A stretch of DNA of 64,000 nucleotides from CAVWUA01 sp963758025 (GTDB taxonomy: Bacteria > Planctomycetota > Planctomycetia > Isosphaerales > Isosphaeraceae): assembly GCA_963758025.1 (NCBI GenBank), contig CAVWUA010000031.1, positions 1 through 64,000 on the forward strand, in the 5' to 3' direction. A program made the translations under genes and the position numbers. The notes beneath the pieces are model-generated. The model saw only the letters and a list, made by a program, of their open reading frames with translations, did not search any database and was not told the DNA's origin. Shown in pieces: positions 18,869-27,940 of this stretch (its first letter is position 1; each line of letters opens with the position of its first letter).

Positions 18869-20025
18869 ATGGTAATCTGGGCAATTCTGGGAGGTTTGGT
18901 TATGGCGATGACGCCGGAGCCGACCTCGGCGGCGGATGTGGTGACGTTGCGAGATGGCCAGCGGGTACTCGGGCAGATCGTCGAGCCATCGCCTCCGGAA
19001 AAAGTGTATCTCATTGTGCGGCGTGCGTGGGCGGAGCAGCATGTGCCCGACCTGGCTTCGCGCTGGGAGGCCGAGGAGCAACGTTGGGTCGATCGAGCGC
19101 GGAAACAGCGGCTCGAACGGCTGAGAGCCTGGAAGCGGGAGCGCCCGAGGGGCCGGCGGGGAATTCGGACCCGATCAGCGCCTGGCTGGACCGGGAAATC
19201 GAACGGCTGGAGTCGCCGGATGCCCCGACGCTGATGCTGATGCGGGTCGTGCTGGAACGTCGACAGGTTCGCGGTCTCGACGACCGCGCCGAGGAGGCCA
19301 ACCGCCGACTCCGCCAGGGGTGGCGAGCCGGGTTCGAGGACGTGGAGACAATCCCCCTGGAGGACCTCGAGCGCAAACTTCAGGGGCGCGGATTTGCCCT
19401 GGGCGCGGTCGATCCGGGCCGAATCGATGACCTCCTGCCGATCGCGGCCGAATCCGACACCCAGTGGCTCGTGCGCCGCGCGGCGACGGAAGTGAAGTAT
19501 GATTCTGGACTTCGGTTCATCAAGTATCAGGGCCTGGTCCTTCCCGAGAACCAGCCAGGCGAGGCGCCGAACGTGGCGGCCGTGGCGAATTCCGCGCTTC
19601 AGAGTTTGCTGGGAGAGGCCCCTGCTGAAGACCCTCTGCGGGCGAGACTCCGCGACGTGGAGCGTCGTGGTCGGGTCGGCGTGGTCGTGACGGGTCTGAC
19701 GATGGCCCCCGACTTCGCGACGGTCACGGTCGAGTCGGCCCTCTGGGTCCGCCTCGGTCCCGACCGCTGGCGTCCGGCAGTCCAGCGTCCGGCGACGGTT
19801 CGCCCCGAGAACGTCCGACCCGACGCCGCCACCCCCTTGGCGAATGACCCGCAAGTCCAGGGAGCGTTCAACCTGTTTGAAGGTTTAGGTTTAGGAGCGA
19901 TCTCGCCGGAGCTGAAACAACGTGGCCTGACTGTCGGCGCCGCGACACGGCAAGCCCTCGGCGATGCTCAGTCGGCCTTGCGGCGGGATCTGGAGTCGTT
20001 GTCGCTGATGAGCGGACGGGAGTAG
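18869..20025 (+). CDS. Exported protein of unknown function (one frameshift)
   Basis: The ATG at 18869 follows GGAGGAAGG. A signal peptide (ILGGLVMAMTPEPTSA) precedes VVTLRDGQRVLGQIVEPSPP, a motif often seen in planctomycete surface or processing proteins, and a Trp/Arg-rich helical part. One base is missing near 19141-19150; the protein continues in another frame as EGPAGNSDPISAWLDREIE. The C-terminal half includes WLVRRAATEVKYDSGLRFI and GRVGVVVTGLTMAPDFATV. I cannot name a function. A TATAAT at 18808 may serve as the -10 element. Confidence 0.6.
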
Positions 20026-20169
20026 AGCGGGACCATGTTCGCGAGCTGTTGACCGGCTTGAGGTTGAGCGCGGCGCGAGGGGACGCTATCTTGTGGCTTG
20101 GCCCTGGCCTTTTCGGGTCGAGGTGGTGACGAAGGTGCGTCTGTTACGGCTTGCGAAAGGTTTCCCCCG

Positions 20170-20979
20170 ATGGGTTTGTTCACCGGCAAAAAAGGGATGG
20201 TCCTGGGCGTCGCCAACGAGTTCAGCATCGCCTGGGCGATCAGCAAGAAGTTGCTGGACGAGGGGGCGGAGATCGGTTTCACCCACCTACCCGGCGAGAA
20301 GATGGAGCGCCGGGTCCGCAAGTTGGCCGATCCCATCGGCGCGAAACTCATCACCCCGTGCGACGTGCAGAAGGACGAGGATGTGGCTCGCGTGTTCGCC
20401 GAGGCGAAAGAGACGTATGGGGCCCTTGACTTCGTGCTCCACTCCATCGCCTTCGCCCCGATCGACGACCTGAAGAGTCCGTTCGTGCAGGCCAGCCGCG
20501 AGGGGTTCAAGACAGCGATGGACATCAGCGTTTATTCGCTGGCGGCCGTCGCGCGGTACGCCGCCGACGCGATGCCCAACGGCGGAGCGATCACCACCTT
20601 GACGTACCTCGGCGGCGAGCGGGTCGTCTCAGGCTATAATCTGATGGGTGTCTGCAAGGCAGCGCTCGATGCGTCGGTCAAGTATCTGGCCTACGACCTC
20701 GGCCCGAAGAAGATCCGGGTCAACGCCGTGTCCGCCGGCCCGGTCAAGACGCTGGCCGCGTCCGCCGTCGGCGACGCCGACAAGCTCGCCGGGCTGTACG
20801 AGGCGGTCTCGCCGCTCGGGCGGAACATCGAGCGCGAGGAGGTCGGCTCGGCCGGTATGTTCCTGCTGTCGGACCTGGCCAGCGGCATCACCGGCGAGAT
20901 CCTTCACGTCGATTGCGGCTACAATGTCATGGGCTCCCCCGGCCGTGCGATCGAAGCGGCGAAAGAGGGGAAGGTCTAA
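20170..20979 (+). CDS. fabI: Enoyl-[acyl-carrier-protein] reductase (NADH)
   Basis: The enzyme catalyses the last step of each fatty-acid elongation cycle. It is an atypical short-chain dehydrogenase: GLFTGKKGMVLGVANEFSIA forms the nucleotide site, SIAFAP follows strand 4, and the catalytic YNLMGVCK (Tyr-x6-Lys) lies near residue 159. DLASGITGEILHVDCGYN near the end is typical. The 269-aa length is normal. The ATG at 20170 fits the family start. Confidence 0.93.
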   Translation: MGLFTGKKGMVLGVANEFSIAWAISKKLLDEGAEIGFTHLPGEKMERRVRKLADPIGAKLITPCDVQKDEDVARVFAEAKETYGALDFVLHSIAFAPIDDLKSPFVQASREGFKTAMDISVYSLAAVARYAADAMPNGGAITTLTYLGGERVVSGYNLMGVCKAALDASVKYLAYDLGPKKIRVNAVSAGPVKTLAASAVGDADKLAGLYEAVSPLGRNIEREEVGSAGMFLLSDLASGITGEILHVDCGYNVMGSPGRAIEAAKEGKV

Positions 20980-21034
20980 CGATCTTCCTCCAGGCGGGGC
21001 GGCGCACGGGGTGGCCCAAACCTTCTCATCGTGT

Positions 21035-21445
21035 ATGCTCATTCTTGTCGGAATCGGTCTGATCGGACGGGACGGGTCGTACCTGATCCGCCAGCGCCCT
21101 CCCTTGCCAGGTTCGCCCATGCCGGGGTACTGGGAGTTTCCCGGCGGAAAATGCGAGCCGGAGGAATCGCCCGAGCAGGCGGCCCGGCGCGAGTGTGCCG
21201 AGGAGACAGGGCTGGCGGTCGTTGTCCGGCGTTTGCGGCGGGTCATCTCGCATCGGTATCCGCATGGGCACGTCGAGCTGCACTACTTCGATTGCGAGAC
21301 CGAATCCCCGGACGCGGAGCCGGAACTCGCGACAGGGTTCCGTTGGGTCCCGGCCCCGGATTTGCCGGGGTTGCCCTTTCCCGAGGCGAATGAGCCGATT
21401 CTGATCGAACTCGCCCACGAACACCGACGCGAGAGCCGATCATGA
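21035..21445 (+). CDS. MutT-like NUDIX hydrolase, probably 8-oxo-dGTP pyrophosphatase
   Basis: The complete Nudix box reads GGKCEPEESPEQAARRECAE then ETGL, with the G-x5-E-x7-RE-xx-EE-x-G pattern. The lead-in (RPPLPGSPMPGYWEFPGGK) is that of MutT-type enzymes cleaning the nucleotide pool. It is about 136 aa. The stop overlaps the ATG of the next gene (ATGA at 21442), so the two are translationally coupled. Confidence 0.82.
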   Translation: MLILVGIGLIGRDGSYLIRQRPPLPGSPMPGYWEFPGGKCEPEESPEQAARRECAEETGLAVVVRRLRRVISHRYPHGHVELHYFDCETESPDAEPELATGFRWVPAPDLPGLPFPEANEPILIELAHEHRRESRS

Positions 21446-22104
21446 CGGGCGCGTTGCAAGTTCTGCTGACGGTCGGACCTCTGTCGGCGTACTTCCTCGT
21501 GCAAGGTCTCTGGCAAGGGGGGCGACGATCGAAGGTGGTGCCGGGGCCAGTCGATTTCGCTTGGCTGGCGTTCGGGATCGGGGGACTGCTGATCTTCGGG
21601 CCGATCGGGCACGTGCTGGTCGCCACGATCTTCCCCGCACCGAGTCTCTGGGCGTGGCTATCATTACCGTCCGCCGCGTTGCTGGGGGTACTGCTCTGGA
21701 TGCCTCGCACAACGCGACGTCTGGTGGTGTATAACGTCGTGCCCGAGATCCTCTGGCGGGGTTTGCAGAAGGCACTCGAACCGCAGCCGGAACATTTCCA
21801 GAGAACCGTGCGCGGGTTCGAGGATGTCGAGAGCGGCCGGGGGATCGCCGTGGAGATGGGACCGGGCGCACGCACGGCGGTCGTCGAAGCGTATGGCACG
21901 CGCCCCGAGGAGTTGATGGAACGGCTCGACCGGGGCCTCCGGATGGCTCTGAGCGACGAACCGACGACGCCCAGGGGGACCGCGCGGGTGTGGCTCGCCC
22001 TGGCGTCGCTCTTGCCGCTGGCGTCGGTCGCGTGGCTCTTGCTGGAGCGCCCGCAAGTGCAGGCGGCGCTGCGGGCCTTGCTCGGGCGGTTCGGCGGAGG
22101 GTGA
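21442..22104 (+). CDS. Membrane protein of unknown function
   Basis: The 220-aa protein has hydrophobic segments at about 5-22, 38-62, 68-90 and 188-203, with a soluble domain between (NVVPEILWRGLQKALEP, GIAVEMGPGARTAVVEAYG). The Glu/Arg-rich soluble part has no motif that I recognise. It is coupled to the NUDIX gene by a 4-base overlap and is followed by a strong hairpin. Confidence 0.6.
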   Translation: MTGALQVLLTVGPLSAYFLVQGLWQGGRRSKVVPGPVDFAWLAFGIGGLLIFGPIGHVLVATIFPAPSLWAWLSLPSAALLGVLLWMPRTTRRLVVYNVVPEILWRGLQKALEPQPEHFQRTVRGFEDVESGRGIAVEMGPGARTAVVEAYGTRPEELMERLDRGLRMALSDEPTTPRGTARVWLALASLLPLASVAWLLLERPQVQAALRALLGRFGGG

Positions 22105-22110
22105 AGAAAG

Positions 22111-22148
22111 AAAAACGGACGTGGCGCGTTCCACGCGCCACGCCCGTT
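22111..22148 (-). terminator. Terminator for the tig-clpP-clpP transcript
   Basis: A stem of 5+10 bp (AACGG, CGTGGCGCGT and complements) with a 3-base loop is followed on the minus strand by TTTTT, giving a good intrinsic terminator 31 bases after the clpP stop. It can also stop the convergent plus-strand transcript. Confidence 0.8.
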
Positions 22149-22179
22149 CTCGATGGTGAGTGATGGCCGCCTGATCGCG

Positions 22180-22788
22180 TCAGGACTGGCTGCTCAGCGG
22201 GATCTTCGGCTCGCGATCCAGAACGTTGTCGATCAGGCCGTACTCCCTCGATTCCTCGGGGGACATGAAGCGGTCGCGGTCGGTGTCTTCCTGGAGCTTC
22301 TCCAGGGACTGACCCGTGTGCTTGCGGTAGATGCCGTTGAGCTGGTGCTTCATGCGGATGAACTCTTCGGCGTGAATCTGAATGTCGGTGGCGGTGCCCT
22401 CCATGCCGGCCAGCGGCTGGTGGATCATGATGCGGCCGTGGGGCAGGGCGTTGCGCTTCCCCTTGGCGCCGGCGGCCAGCAAGAGCGAGCCCATGCTGGC
22501 GCACTGGCCAATGCAGTAGGTTGCCACGTCGCAGGGGACGTACTGCATCGTGTCATAAATCGCCATGCCGGCCGTGACACTTCCGCCGGGGCTGTTGATA
22601 TAGAGGTGGATGTCGGCCTTGTCATCCTGGTGCGCCAGGACGAGCATCTGGGCAACGATGACGTTCGCCACGTTGTCGTCGATGGCCGAGCCGAGCATGA
22701 TGATCCGGTCCTGGAGCAGGCGCGAATAGATATCCATCGCGCGCTCTTCGCGACCGCTCTTCTCGATGACGATCGGGATCAAAGGCAT
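22180..22788 (-). CDS. clpP: ATP-dependent Clp protease proteolytic subunit (copy 1)
   Basis: This serine peptidase forms the ClpP barrel fed by ClpX or ClpA/C. The triad is visible: nucleophile Ser in GQCASMGSLLL, His in PHGRIMIHQP and Asp in DTDRDRFMSPEE. INSPGGSVTAGMAIYDTMQ marks the handle and substrate channel. The 202-aa length is normal. It is the last gene of a tig-clpP-clpP run; no clpX follows. Confidence 0.93.
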   Translation of the reverse strand: MPLIPIVIEKSGREERAMDIYSRLLQDRIIMLGSAIDDNVANVIVAQMLVLAHQDDKADIHLYINSPGGSVTAGMAIYDTMQYVPCDVATYCIGQCASMGSLLLAAGAKGKRNALPHGRIMIHQPLAGMEGTATDIQIHAEEFIRMKHQLNGIYRKHTGQSLEKLQEDTDRDRFMSPEESREYGLIDNVLDREPKIPLSSQS

Positions 22789-22827
22789 GGGTGGTGGTCC
22801 CTTCGGATTTGAGAGGAGAGAGCGTGC

Positions 22828-23497
22828 TCAGGGCGTGCCCGGCGTGCCCTTGGCCGATTCCGCGTTCGGGATGTGGCCGACGACCTCGTCCACGAGCCCG
22901 TACTCCTTGGCCTCGATGGCCGTGAGGTATCGGTCGCGCTCGGTGTCGCGGGCGACCCGCTCGATCGGCTGGCCGGTGTGCTTGGCGAGGATTTCGTTGA
23001 TGACCTGTTTACTCTTGACGATCTCCTCGCGCCTGGATCTCGATGTCCGAGACCTGGCCGCCGACCTGGCCATACGGCTGGTGGATCATCACCTTGGAGT
23101 GGGGCAGGGAGAACCGCTTGCCCTTGGCTCCGCCCGCCAGGAGGACCGCCGCGCCGCTGGCGGCCATGCCGATGCAGAAGGTCGCCACCGGGCAGTCGAT
23201 GAACTGCATCGTGTCGTAGATGGCCAGGGTGCTGGAGACGCTGCCCCCGGGGCTGTTGATGTAGAAGCTGATGCCCTGCGTGCGGTTCTCGTACTGGAGG
23301 TACAGGAACTTCATCACGCAGAGGTTCGCCACGGCGTCGTTGATGACGCCTTCCAGGAAGACGATCCGGTTCTCCAGCAGCATGTCGCTGAGCGTCATCT
23401 GGCGCTGCCGGGAATAGTCGCGGTAGCGCTGGAGCGTCGGCTCGCTCCACTGGGGAGGCTGGAGCCTGGGCTCGCTCCAGGAGGGGTCGAATGGCAT
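22828..23497 (-). CDS. clpP: ATP-dependent Clp protease proteolytic subunit (copy 2, one frameshift)
   Basis: A second, divergent ClpP. The nucleophile lies in GMAASGAAVLLAGG (the usual Met after Ser is Gly), His in PHSKVMIHQPYG and Asp in DTERDRYLTAIEA, so the triad is complete. It has an N-terminal extension rich in Trp/Pro (PPQWSEPTLQRYRDYSRQ). One extra G (CC at 23025-23026 on the plus strand) breaks the frame; removing it gives EIQAREIVKSKQVINEIL. Two ClpP types often form mixed barrels, which is plausible here. Confidence 0.88.
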
Positions 23498-23700
23498 GGG
23501 AGCGTCCTTCGTCTTCTTCGGAATGGATCGGTCAAGCGTGGCGCCGGAGCCGGGCCAAATCAGCCCGCCCCCGGCGCGAGACATGCCGGGCGGGTCGAGA
23601 ACAACACCACCCGGCAATGGATTGTAACGCGATTCCACCATCCGGCAACGGCTGCACGCGGCGGGGAGAGACGGTCCAAAGGACAGGACTCTCGACGCGC

Positions 23701-25203
23701 TCAGCCTTGCGGAGCCGCTTCGCCGCCCTCGGCCTCTCCCTCGGCCCCCTCGTCTTCGGCCAAGGCCGGCGAAGCGGTCTGGTCGAGGGCCTCGGCGGCC
23801 TTCTCTTCCTCGTAGGCCACGTCCTCGATCTTGACGAATTCGAGGATGCGGTCGATCGTCTTCCGTTCGAGAATCTGCGAGGCCAGGCCCTCGCTCAGTC
23901 CTTCCTTCTCGATGCGGGCACGAACCCGCCGGGGACTCTCGTCGCCCCGAGAGGCGATGGTCATGATCTCATCGTCAATGTCCGACTGATCGACCTTGAT
24001 CTCCTCGGCGTCGGCGATCTTCGAGAGGATGAAGAACTCCTTGAGGCTCCTCAGGGTCGCCTCGTGGGCATTGGCACGGATCTCGGCCTCTCGGGCGCGG
24101 ATCTCGGCGTCGGACATACCGGCCTGCTTCATCTCCAGAACATGACTCCGCAGCGTCGAACGCTCCTGGCGAGCGATCAGGTCGGAGGGCAGGTCGAACG
24201 GGGTCTCCGCGACGAGCTGGTCGAGGATCTGGCGGCGGATTGCCTGCCGCTGCTGGAAGGCCACGCGGCGTTCGAGGACCTCGCGGAGGGCCTGACGCAA
24301 CTCGTCCTGGCTCTCGAAGCCGATCCCTTCGAGGAACGTCCGGTTGACCTCGGGCAGCCGCAAGGTCTTCAGGTCGTGGACGGTGAAGGTCACGCGGATC
24401 GCCTGGCCCCGCAGGGCGGGATCCACCGAGGCGCTGCCGACCTTGGCGTCGGTCTCGCGCTCGTCCCCCGGCTTCGCGCCGACAAGGGCGCCCGCCAGGT
24501 CCGGCACGCTGCCGTCCTGGAACCGCAGTTCGGGCTGAAGCCGGAACTGGATCTCCTTGACCTCGTTGAGGGGCTTGCCATCCTTGTGGAACCGCAGGTC
24601 GGCCGTGACGAAGTCGCCGATCTCGGCGGCCCCTTCCAGCTTGGGGACCATCTGGGCGTAGCGCTCCAGGAAGGTCGTCAACTGCTTGTCCACGTCAGCG
24701 TCGTCGATCGTCTTGATCGGCCGCTTGACGGTCAGGGCCTTGTAGGCGGGGAGCGTGAAGTCCGGCTCGACCTCGACGTCCATCTCGAACTTCAAGGGGC
24801 CGTCCTCGGGCAGCTCGATCGCCTCGACATCCAGGTTCGGCTGGGCGATCGGGTTGAGGTCGTAACCCTCATCGAGCTGTTCGAGCGCGGCCAGAAGAAG
24901 AGTGGACTTGATCTGTCCCTCGATCTCCTTGCGATAACGCTTCTGCACGAGTGACTTGGGGGCGTGCCCGGGCCGGAACCCGGGGACGGAGGCGTCGCGC
25001 TTGACCGAGCCGAGCGACTCATCAAACTGACGCTTGATCTCTTCCGGCGCGATGGCCACCTTCACATGCTTTTTGCAGGGGCCAGCGTCGGTGATCTCGA
25101 CGTCCAGATCGAGTTTGCGCTTGGTCTCGGCCGCCTCGTCGGCAGCAGTCTCCACGCTGGAAGTCCCAACGGGGACTTCCTGATCGTCTTCCCGGGTGCT
25201 CAT
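23701..25203 (-). CDS. tig: Trigger factor, ribosome-associated chaperone and prolyl isomerase
   Basis: The protein binds the ribosome exit tunnel and helps nascent chains fold. The ribosome-binding signature is GFRPGHAPKSLVQKRY (family GFRxGKxP). The FKBP-like PPIase domain begins near IGDFVTADLRFHKDG, followed by the long helical C-domain. An acidic Glu/Ala-rich tail ends the protein. At about 500 aa it is slightly long. I chose the second ATG (MSTREDDQE); an ATG 24 bases upstream is possible. It leads the clpP pair, the usual tig-clp order. Confidence 0.9.
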   Translation of the reverse strand: MSTREDDQEVPVGTSSVETAADEAAETKRKLDLDVEITDAGPCKKHVKVAIAPEEIKRQFDESLGSVKRDASVPGFRPGHAPKSLVQKRYRKEIEGQIKSTLLLAALEQLDEGYDLNPIAQPNLDVEAIELPEDGPLKFEMDVEVEPDFTLPAYKALTVKRPIKTIDDADVDKQLTTFLERYAQMVPKLEGAAEIGDFVTADLRFHKDGKPLNEVKEIQFRLQPELRFQDGSVPDLAGALVGAKPGDERETDAKVGSASVDPALRGQAIRVTFTVHDLKTLRLPEVNRTFLEGIGFESQDELRQALREVLERRVAFQQRQAIRRQILDQLVAETPFDLPSDLIARQERSTLRSHVLEMKQAGMSDAEIRAREAEIRANAHEATLRSLKEFFILSKIADAEEIKVDQSDIDDEIMTIASRGDESPRRVRARIEKEGLSEGLASQILERKTIDRILEFVKIEDVAYEEEKAAEALDQTASPALAEDEGAEGEAEGGEAAPQG

Positions 25204-25313
25204 CAACGGCGTTCCTTCAAACGTCATCGGGCTGGGACGGCATCGACCGCCATCACGAACCCGACGCGATCAGGCGTGAGCCGCCAGCCCGGCCTTTAGC
25301 GAGGAAACAAGAG

Positions 25314-25385
25314 AGCGGGAGATGGGATTTGAACCCACGACAACCACGTTGGCAACGTGGCGCTCTACCCCTGAGCTACTCCCGC
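25314..25385 (-). tRNA. tRNA-Gly (anticodon GCC)
   Basis: A full cloverleaf can be folded. The acceptor is GCGGGAG/CTCCCGC with discriminator U, the D arm GCTC..GAGC, the anticodon arm CCACG-TTGCCAA-CGTGG with anticodon GCC, and the T arm GTGGG-TTCAAAT-CCCAT. No CCA is encoded. Confidence 0.95.
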
Positions 25386-25664
25386 ATGGTTTTGAGATCG
25401 TACCAACCCAAACTTAATCAGGCAAGAGGGCCGATCCCCAACACATTGCCCTGTCGTTCAGAGCAAGAGTCAGTATAGAGCCCCAACGCCGGATTGCAAG
25501 TTGTTTCCTCTGAAAAATCGGACCTTCGAACCCCGTTCCTGGGTGGAAAATGATTGCTCCGCATTCGAGCAACGATTAATTTTGAAGAAGCCCATCGCGA
25601 TACCAACACGATCAGGACGAAACGCCCACTGCCGTGCCGGTCTTGGTAGAGGAATCTTACGCAC

Positions 25665-26270
25665 ATGCCCTTTCAACTTGTCGTTATCCAGGGTCGTAGT
25701 GCCAATCAGGCTCTGAAGCTGGTCGCCCCGGTCACGACCGTGGGCCGCCAGGATGGCTGCCAGCTTCAAATCCGTTCGTCCCAGGTCAGCCGCAAGCACT
25801 GCGAGCTGTTCGAGAAGAAGGGGTTGCTCCTGGTCAAGGATCTCGGCAGCTCCAACGGGACCTTTGTCAATGGGAAGAAGGTCGACGAGCAGCGCGTCCT
25901 GGAACCCGGCGACGAGTTGACGATCGGCGCGGTGAAATTCCGGGTCGAGGCGGTTTCGGAGGCTCCCGCGGATCGGCCGGCGGCCGGCGGAAAACCGGGA
26001 GACACCTCCATTGCCGAACCGGTGGCCGTCGGCGAGGACGACGTCATTGATCTGGATGAGGAGACGGTGGCGCCCGAGGTCGATTCCGAAGCCCCGTCCG
26101 AGGAGGCTCAACCCGTCGCGGTCGAGGCGAAGGACGAGCTCGATATCGTTCCCGAGCCAGCCCAGGGTGAATCGGAACCGGAAGCCGAGGCCGCCCAGCC
26201 GGAGCTCGGCGAGGATGCCGTCGCCGAGTTCCTGCTCGACCTGGACCTCGACGAGGACGACAAGGTCTGA
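25665..26270 (+). CDS. FHA-domain protein with an acidic C-terminal tail
   Basis: Residues 1-95 form a forkhead-associated domain that binds phosphothreonine: TVGRQDGCQLQI, SSQVSRKHCELF and LGSSNGTFVNGKKV contain the conserved Gly-Arg, Ser-x-x-His and Asn-Gly. Residues 105-200 are Glu/Asp/Ala/Pro-rich and low in complexity. It probably reads a Ser/Thr-kinase signal, as is common in planctomycetes; the partner is not encoded nearby. Confidence 0.88.
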   Translation: MPFQLVVIQGRSANQALKLVAPVTTVGRQDGCQLQIRSSQVSRKHCELFEKKGLLLVKDLGSSNGTFVNGKKVDEQRVLEPGDELTIGAVKFRVEAVSEAPADRPAAGGKPGDTSIAEPVAVGEDDVIDLDEETVAPEVDSEAPSEEAQPVAVEAKDELDIVPEPAQGESEPEAEAAQPELGEDAVAEFLLDLDLDEDDKV

Positions 26271-26279
26271 CCTCGATCA

Positions 26280-26319
26280 CCCTCCCTACGAGCCTCGTCT
26301 GAGGCCCGTAGGGAGGGAC
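26280..26319. terminator. Hairpin after the FHA gene
   Basis: The sequence CCCTCCCTACG...CGTAGGGAGGG with an inner AGCCTC/GAGGC pairing gives a long stem with loop GTCT, nine bases after the stop codon. No U-tract follows. The following 26320-26597 is unusually AT-rich for this window and probably contains the promoter of the HTH gene, but no clear -35/-10 pair can be assigned. Confidence 0.5.
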
Positions 26320-26597
26320 CCGAGGGAACATTCTGGTTCCCTACGTGGGTTTTCGGCAACGTGACTCCGATTTCCCCAACTGGTAAAAAACGAGCCGAAA
26401 AGCCGGATCCGGTCGAGCCAATCGACCTCGGATGGATGTCTGCACGACGTAGTTAATGAAAAAAATTAGTTTGCCCAGTATTGCAGTCCAGATTCGGCTA
26501 AAGATAACGTATTTATTGTGTAGGAAACGTGACTCATCCTGTCTCTCGACGACGAGCGAGGAATCCGTCACGAGTTTGGTTTCGGGGAATCGGCACC

Positions 26598-27398
26598 ATG
26601 GCTCGACGAAAAAACCAACCGGAAACTGTGCGCGTCAAATGTCATCTCTCGGAGCGCTTACGCCAGATCCGAACTGAGCTCTATGGCGAGCGAGGGGGAT
26701 CGGAGATGGCCCGGAAGCTGGGTCTGCCGATCCGTACCTGGTACAACTATGAATCCGGGGTGACGGTTCCCGCCGAGGTTCTCCTGCGATTCATGGAGCT
26801 GACGGCGGTTGAGCCACTCTGGTTGCTTCACGGCAAGGGGCCGCGATTCCGCACAATGCCCAACACGGTGGCGCCCGAGTCCTCGCCCACGGTCGAATCC
26901 CTCCTGCGGACGGCCTTGCAGCACCTGGAACGCAAGAACCAGAACAACACGGCGATGCCGAAGCACGAGGGGGACGGGGAAGCGACGTTGGGCCGGGTGG
27001 TCTCACCACCGGGGGACCGACGGTCGCAGCAGTTCCTCCCGGGGGAGGACCAGAATGGTTCGTTGCCCTCGATGGAAGCCCAGCGAGAGTGGCTGGTTGC
27101 CCAGCAGGAAGACCGTTGCGTGCGGGTCGTCGGCGACGACATGGCCCCGATCGTGGCCGATGGAGCCCAGGTCGCCTTCTCCGGCGAGGAGGAACCGGCC
27201 GAAGATCTGGATGGCGCGCTCGTGGTCTCGTGGGTCGAGAATCGGCCCGTGGTCCGCTGGTTCCGTCACTCGGGCCGCTACGGATTGCTCCGCGCCGAGA
27301 ATCCCGACCACAAACCCTCGATCCTGCTGGTGGACCTGAACGCTCCCGAGCCGCAGCGCCGCGTGCGCCGCGTGCTCTGGATCAGCACGCCTCACTAA
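26598..27398 (+). CDS. HTH regulator with a degenerate S24 (LexA/CI-like) domain
   Basis: The 266-aa protein has an N-terminal helix-turn-helix (RLRQIRTELYGERGGSEMAR, KLGLPIRTWYNYESGVTVP) and a linker of about 70 residues. The C-terminal domain reads CVRVVGDDMAPIVADGAQVA and resembles the LexA/CI peptidase fold. The family's catalytic Ser (in GDSM) is Asp here, so self-cleavage is not expected. It may sense a ligand or partner instead. The ATG at 26598 was chosen because upstream residues look random. Confidence 0.72.
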   Translation: MARRKNQPETVRVKCHLSERLRQIRTELYGERGGSEMARKLGLPIRTWYNYESGVTVPAEVLLRFMELTAVEPLWLLHGKGPRFRTMPNTVAPESSPTVESLLRTALQHLERKNQNNTAMPKHEGDGEATLGRVVSPPGDRRSQQFLPGEDQNGSLPSMEAQREWLVAQQEDRCVRVVGDDMAPIVADGAQVAFSGEEEPAEDLDGALVVSWVENRPVVRWFRHSGRYGLLRAENPDHKPSILLVDLNAPEPQRRVRRVLWISTPH

Positions 27399-27443
27399 AC
27401 AAGGACCGATTCTCGGACCGGAAAAATCTGGCGAAGAATTTTC

Positions 27444-27755
27444 TCACCAGTTGACGTATTCGTCGCGGCAAGGGACGAGGATGATCTTGCCGTCCCCCAT
27501 CGCGCCGGTGCGTGCCTCGCCGACGATCGCCCGCAGCGCGTCGGGGACGGCCGCTTCGGTCAGGAACAGGGTGATCTCCACCTTCGGCAGGAACGAGGCG
27601 TTGTACTCGCTCCCCAGGTAATGATCGAGCCGGTTCTTCTGACGATTGTACCCCATGGCCTCGCGGACGGTGCCGCCGAGGATCTCGACCGACTCCAGGG
27701 CGGCCAGCACGGCCTTTGCCCGGAACGGTTTGACCAGCGCGATCAACTGGACCAA
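27444..27755 (-). CDS. PII-family nitrogen regulatory protein
   Basis: PII trimers sense ATP/ADP and 2-oxoglutarate and bind target proteins. The signature parts are VQLIALVKPFRAKAVLAAL at the N-terminus, the T-loop GYNRQKNRLDHYLGSEYNAS with Tyr at the usual uridylylation position, FLPKVEITLFL, and TGAMGDGKIILVPC. I chose the TTG at 27755: it follows AGGAGG at 8 bases and gives 103 aa, near the family's 112. An ATG at 27920 would add 55 non-family residues and leave only 20 bases to the divergent gene. Confidence 0.78.
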   Translation of the reverse strand: MVQLIALVKPFRAKAVLAALESVEILGGTVREAMGYNRQKNRLDHYLGSEYNASFLPKVEITLFLTEAAVPDALRAIVGEARTGAMGDGKIILVPCRDEYVNW

Positions 27756-27940
27756 GACGCGGCCCTCCTCTCCGGTTCCGTTGAGAAGTGGGGCGGCCGT
27801 CACCCTTGACAACCCGGCGGCCAGCCCCGACATTAGATTCATCCATTCCACGGGCACCATGCGCCGGGCCTCGTCCACGGTGATCGCCAACGCGAGAGGC
27901 CCGTGTTCTGCTCCTCTCAAGGCGTCGAGGAACGACCTTC

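Noticed and set aside
23491..24954. 487-aa plus-strand open frame
   Set aside because: It is antisense to trigger factor and clpP2; the composition mirrors the codon bias of the opposite strand.
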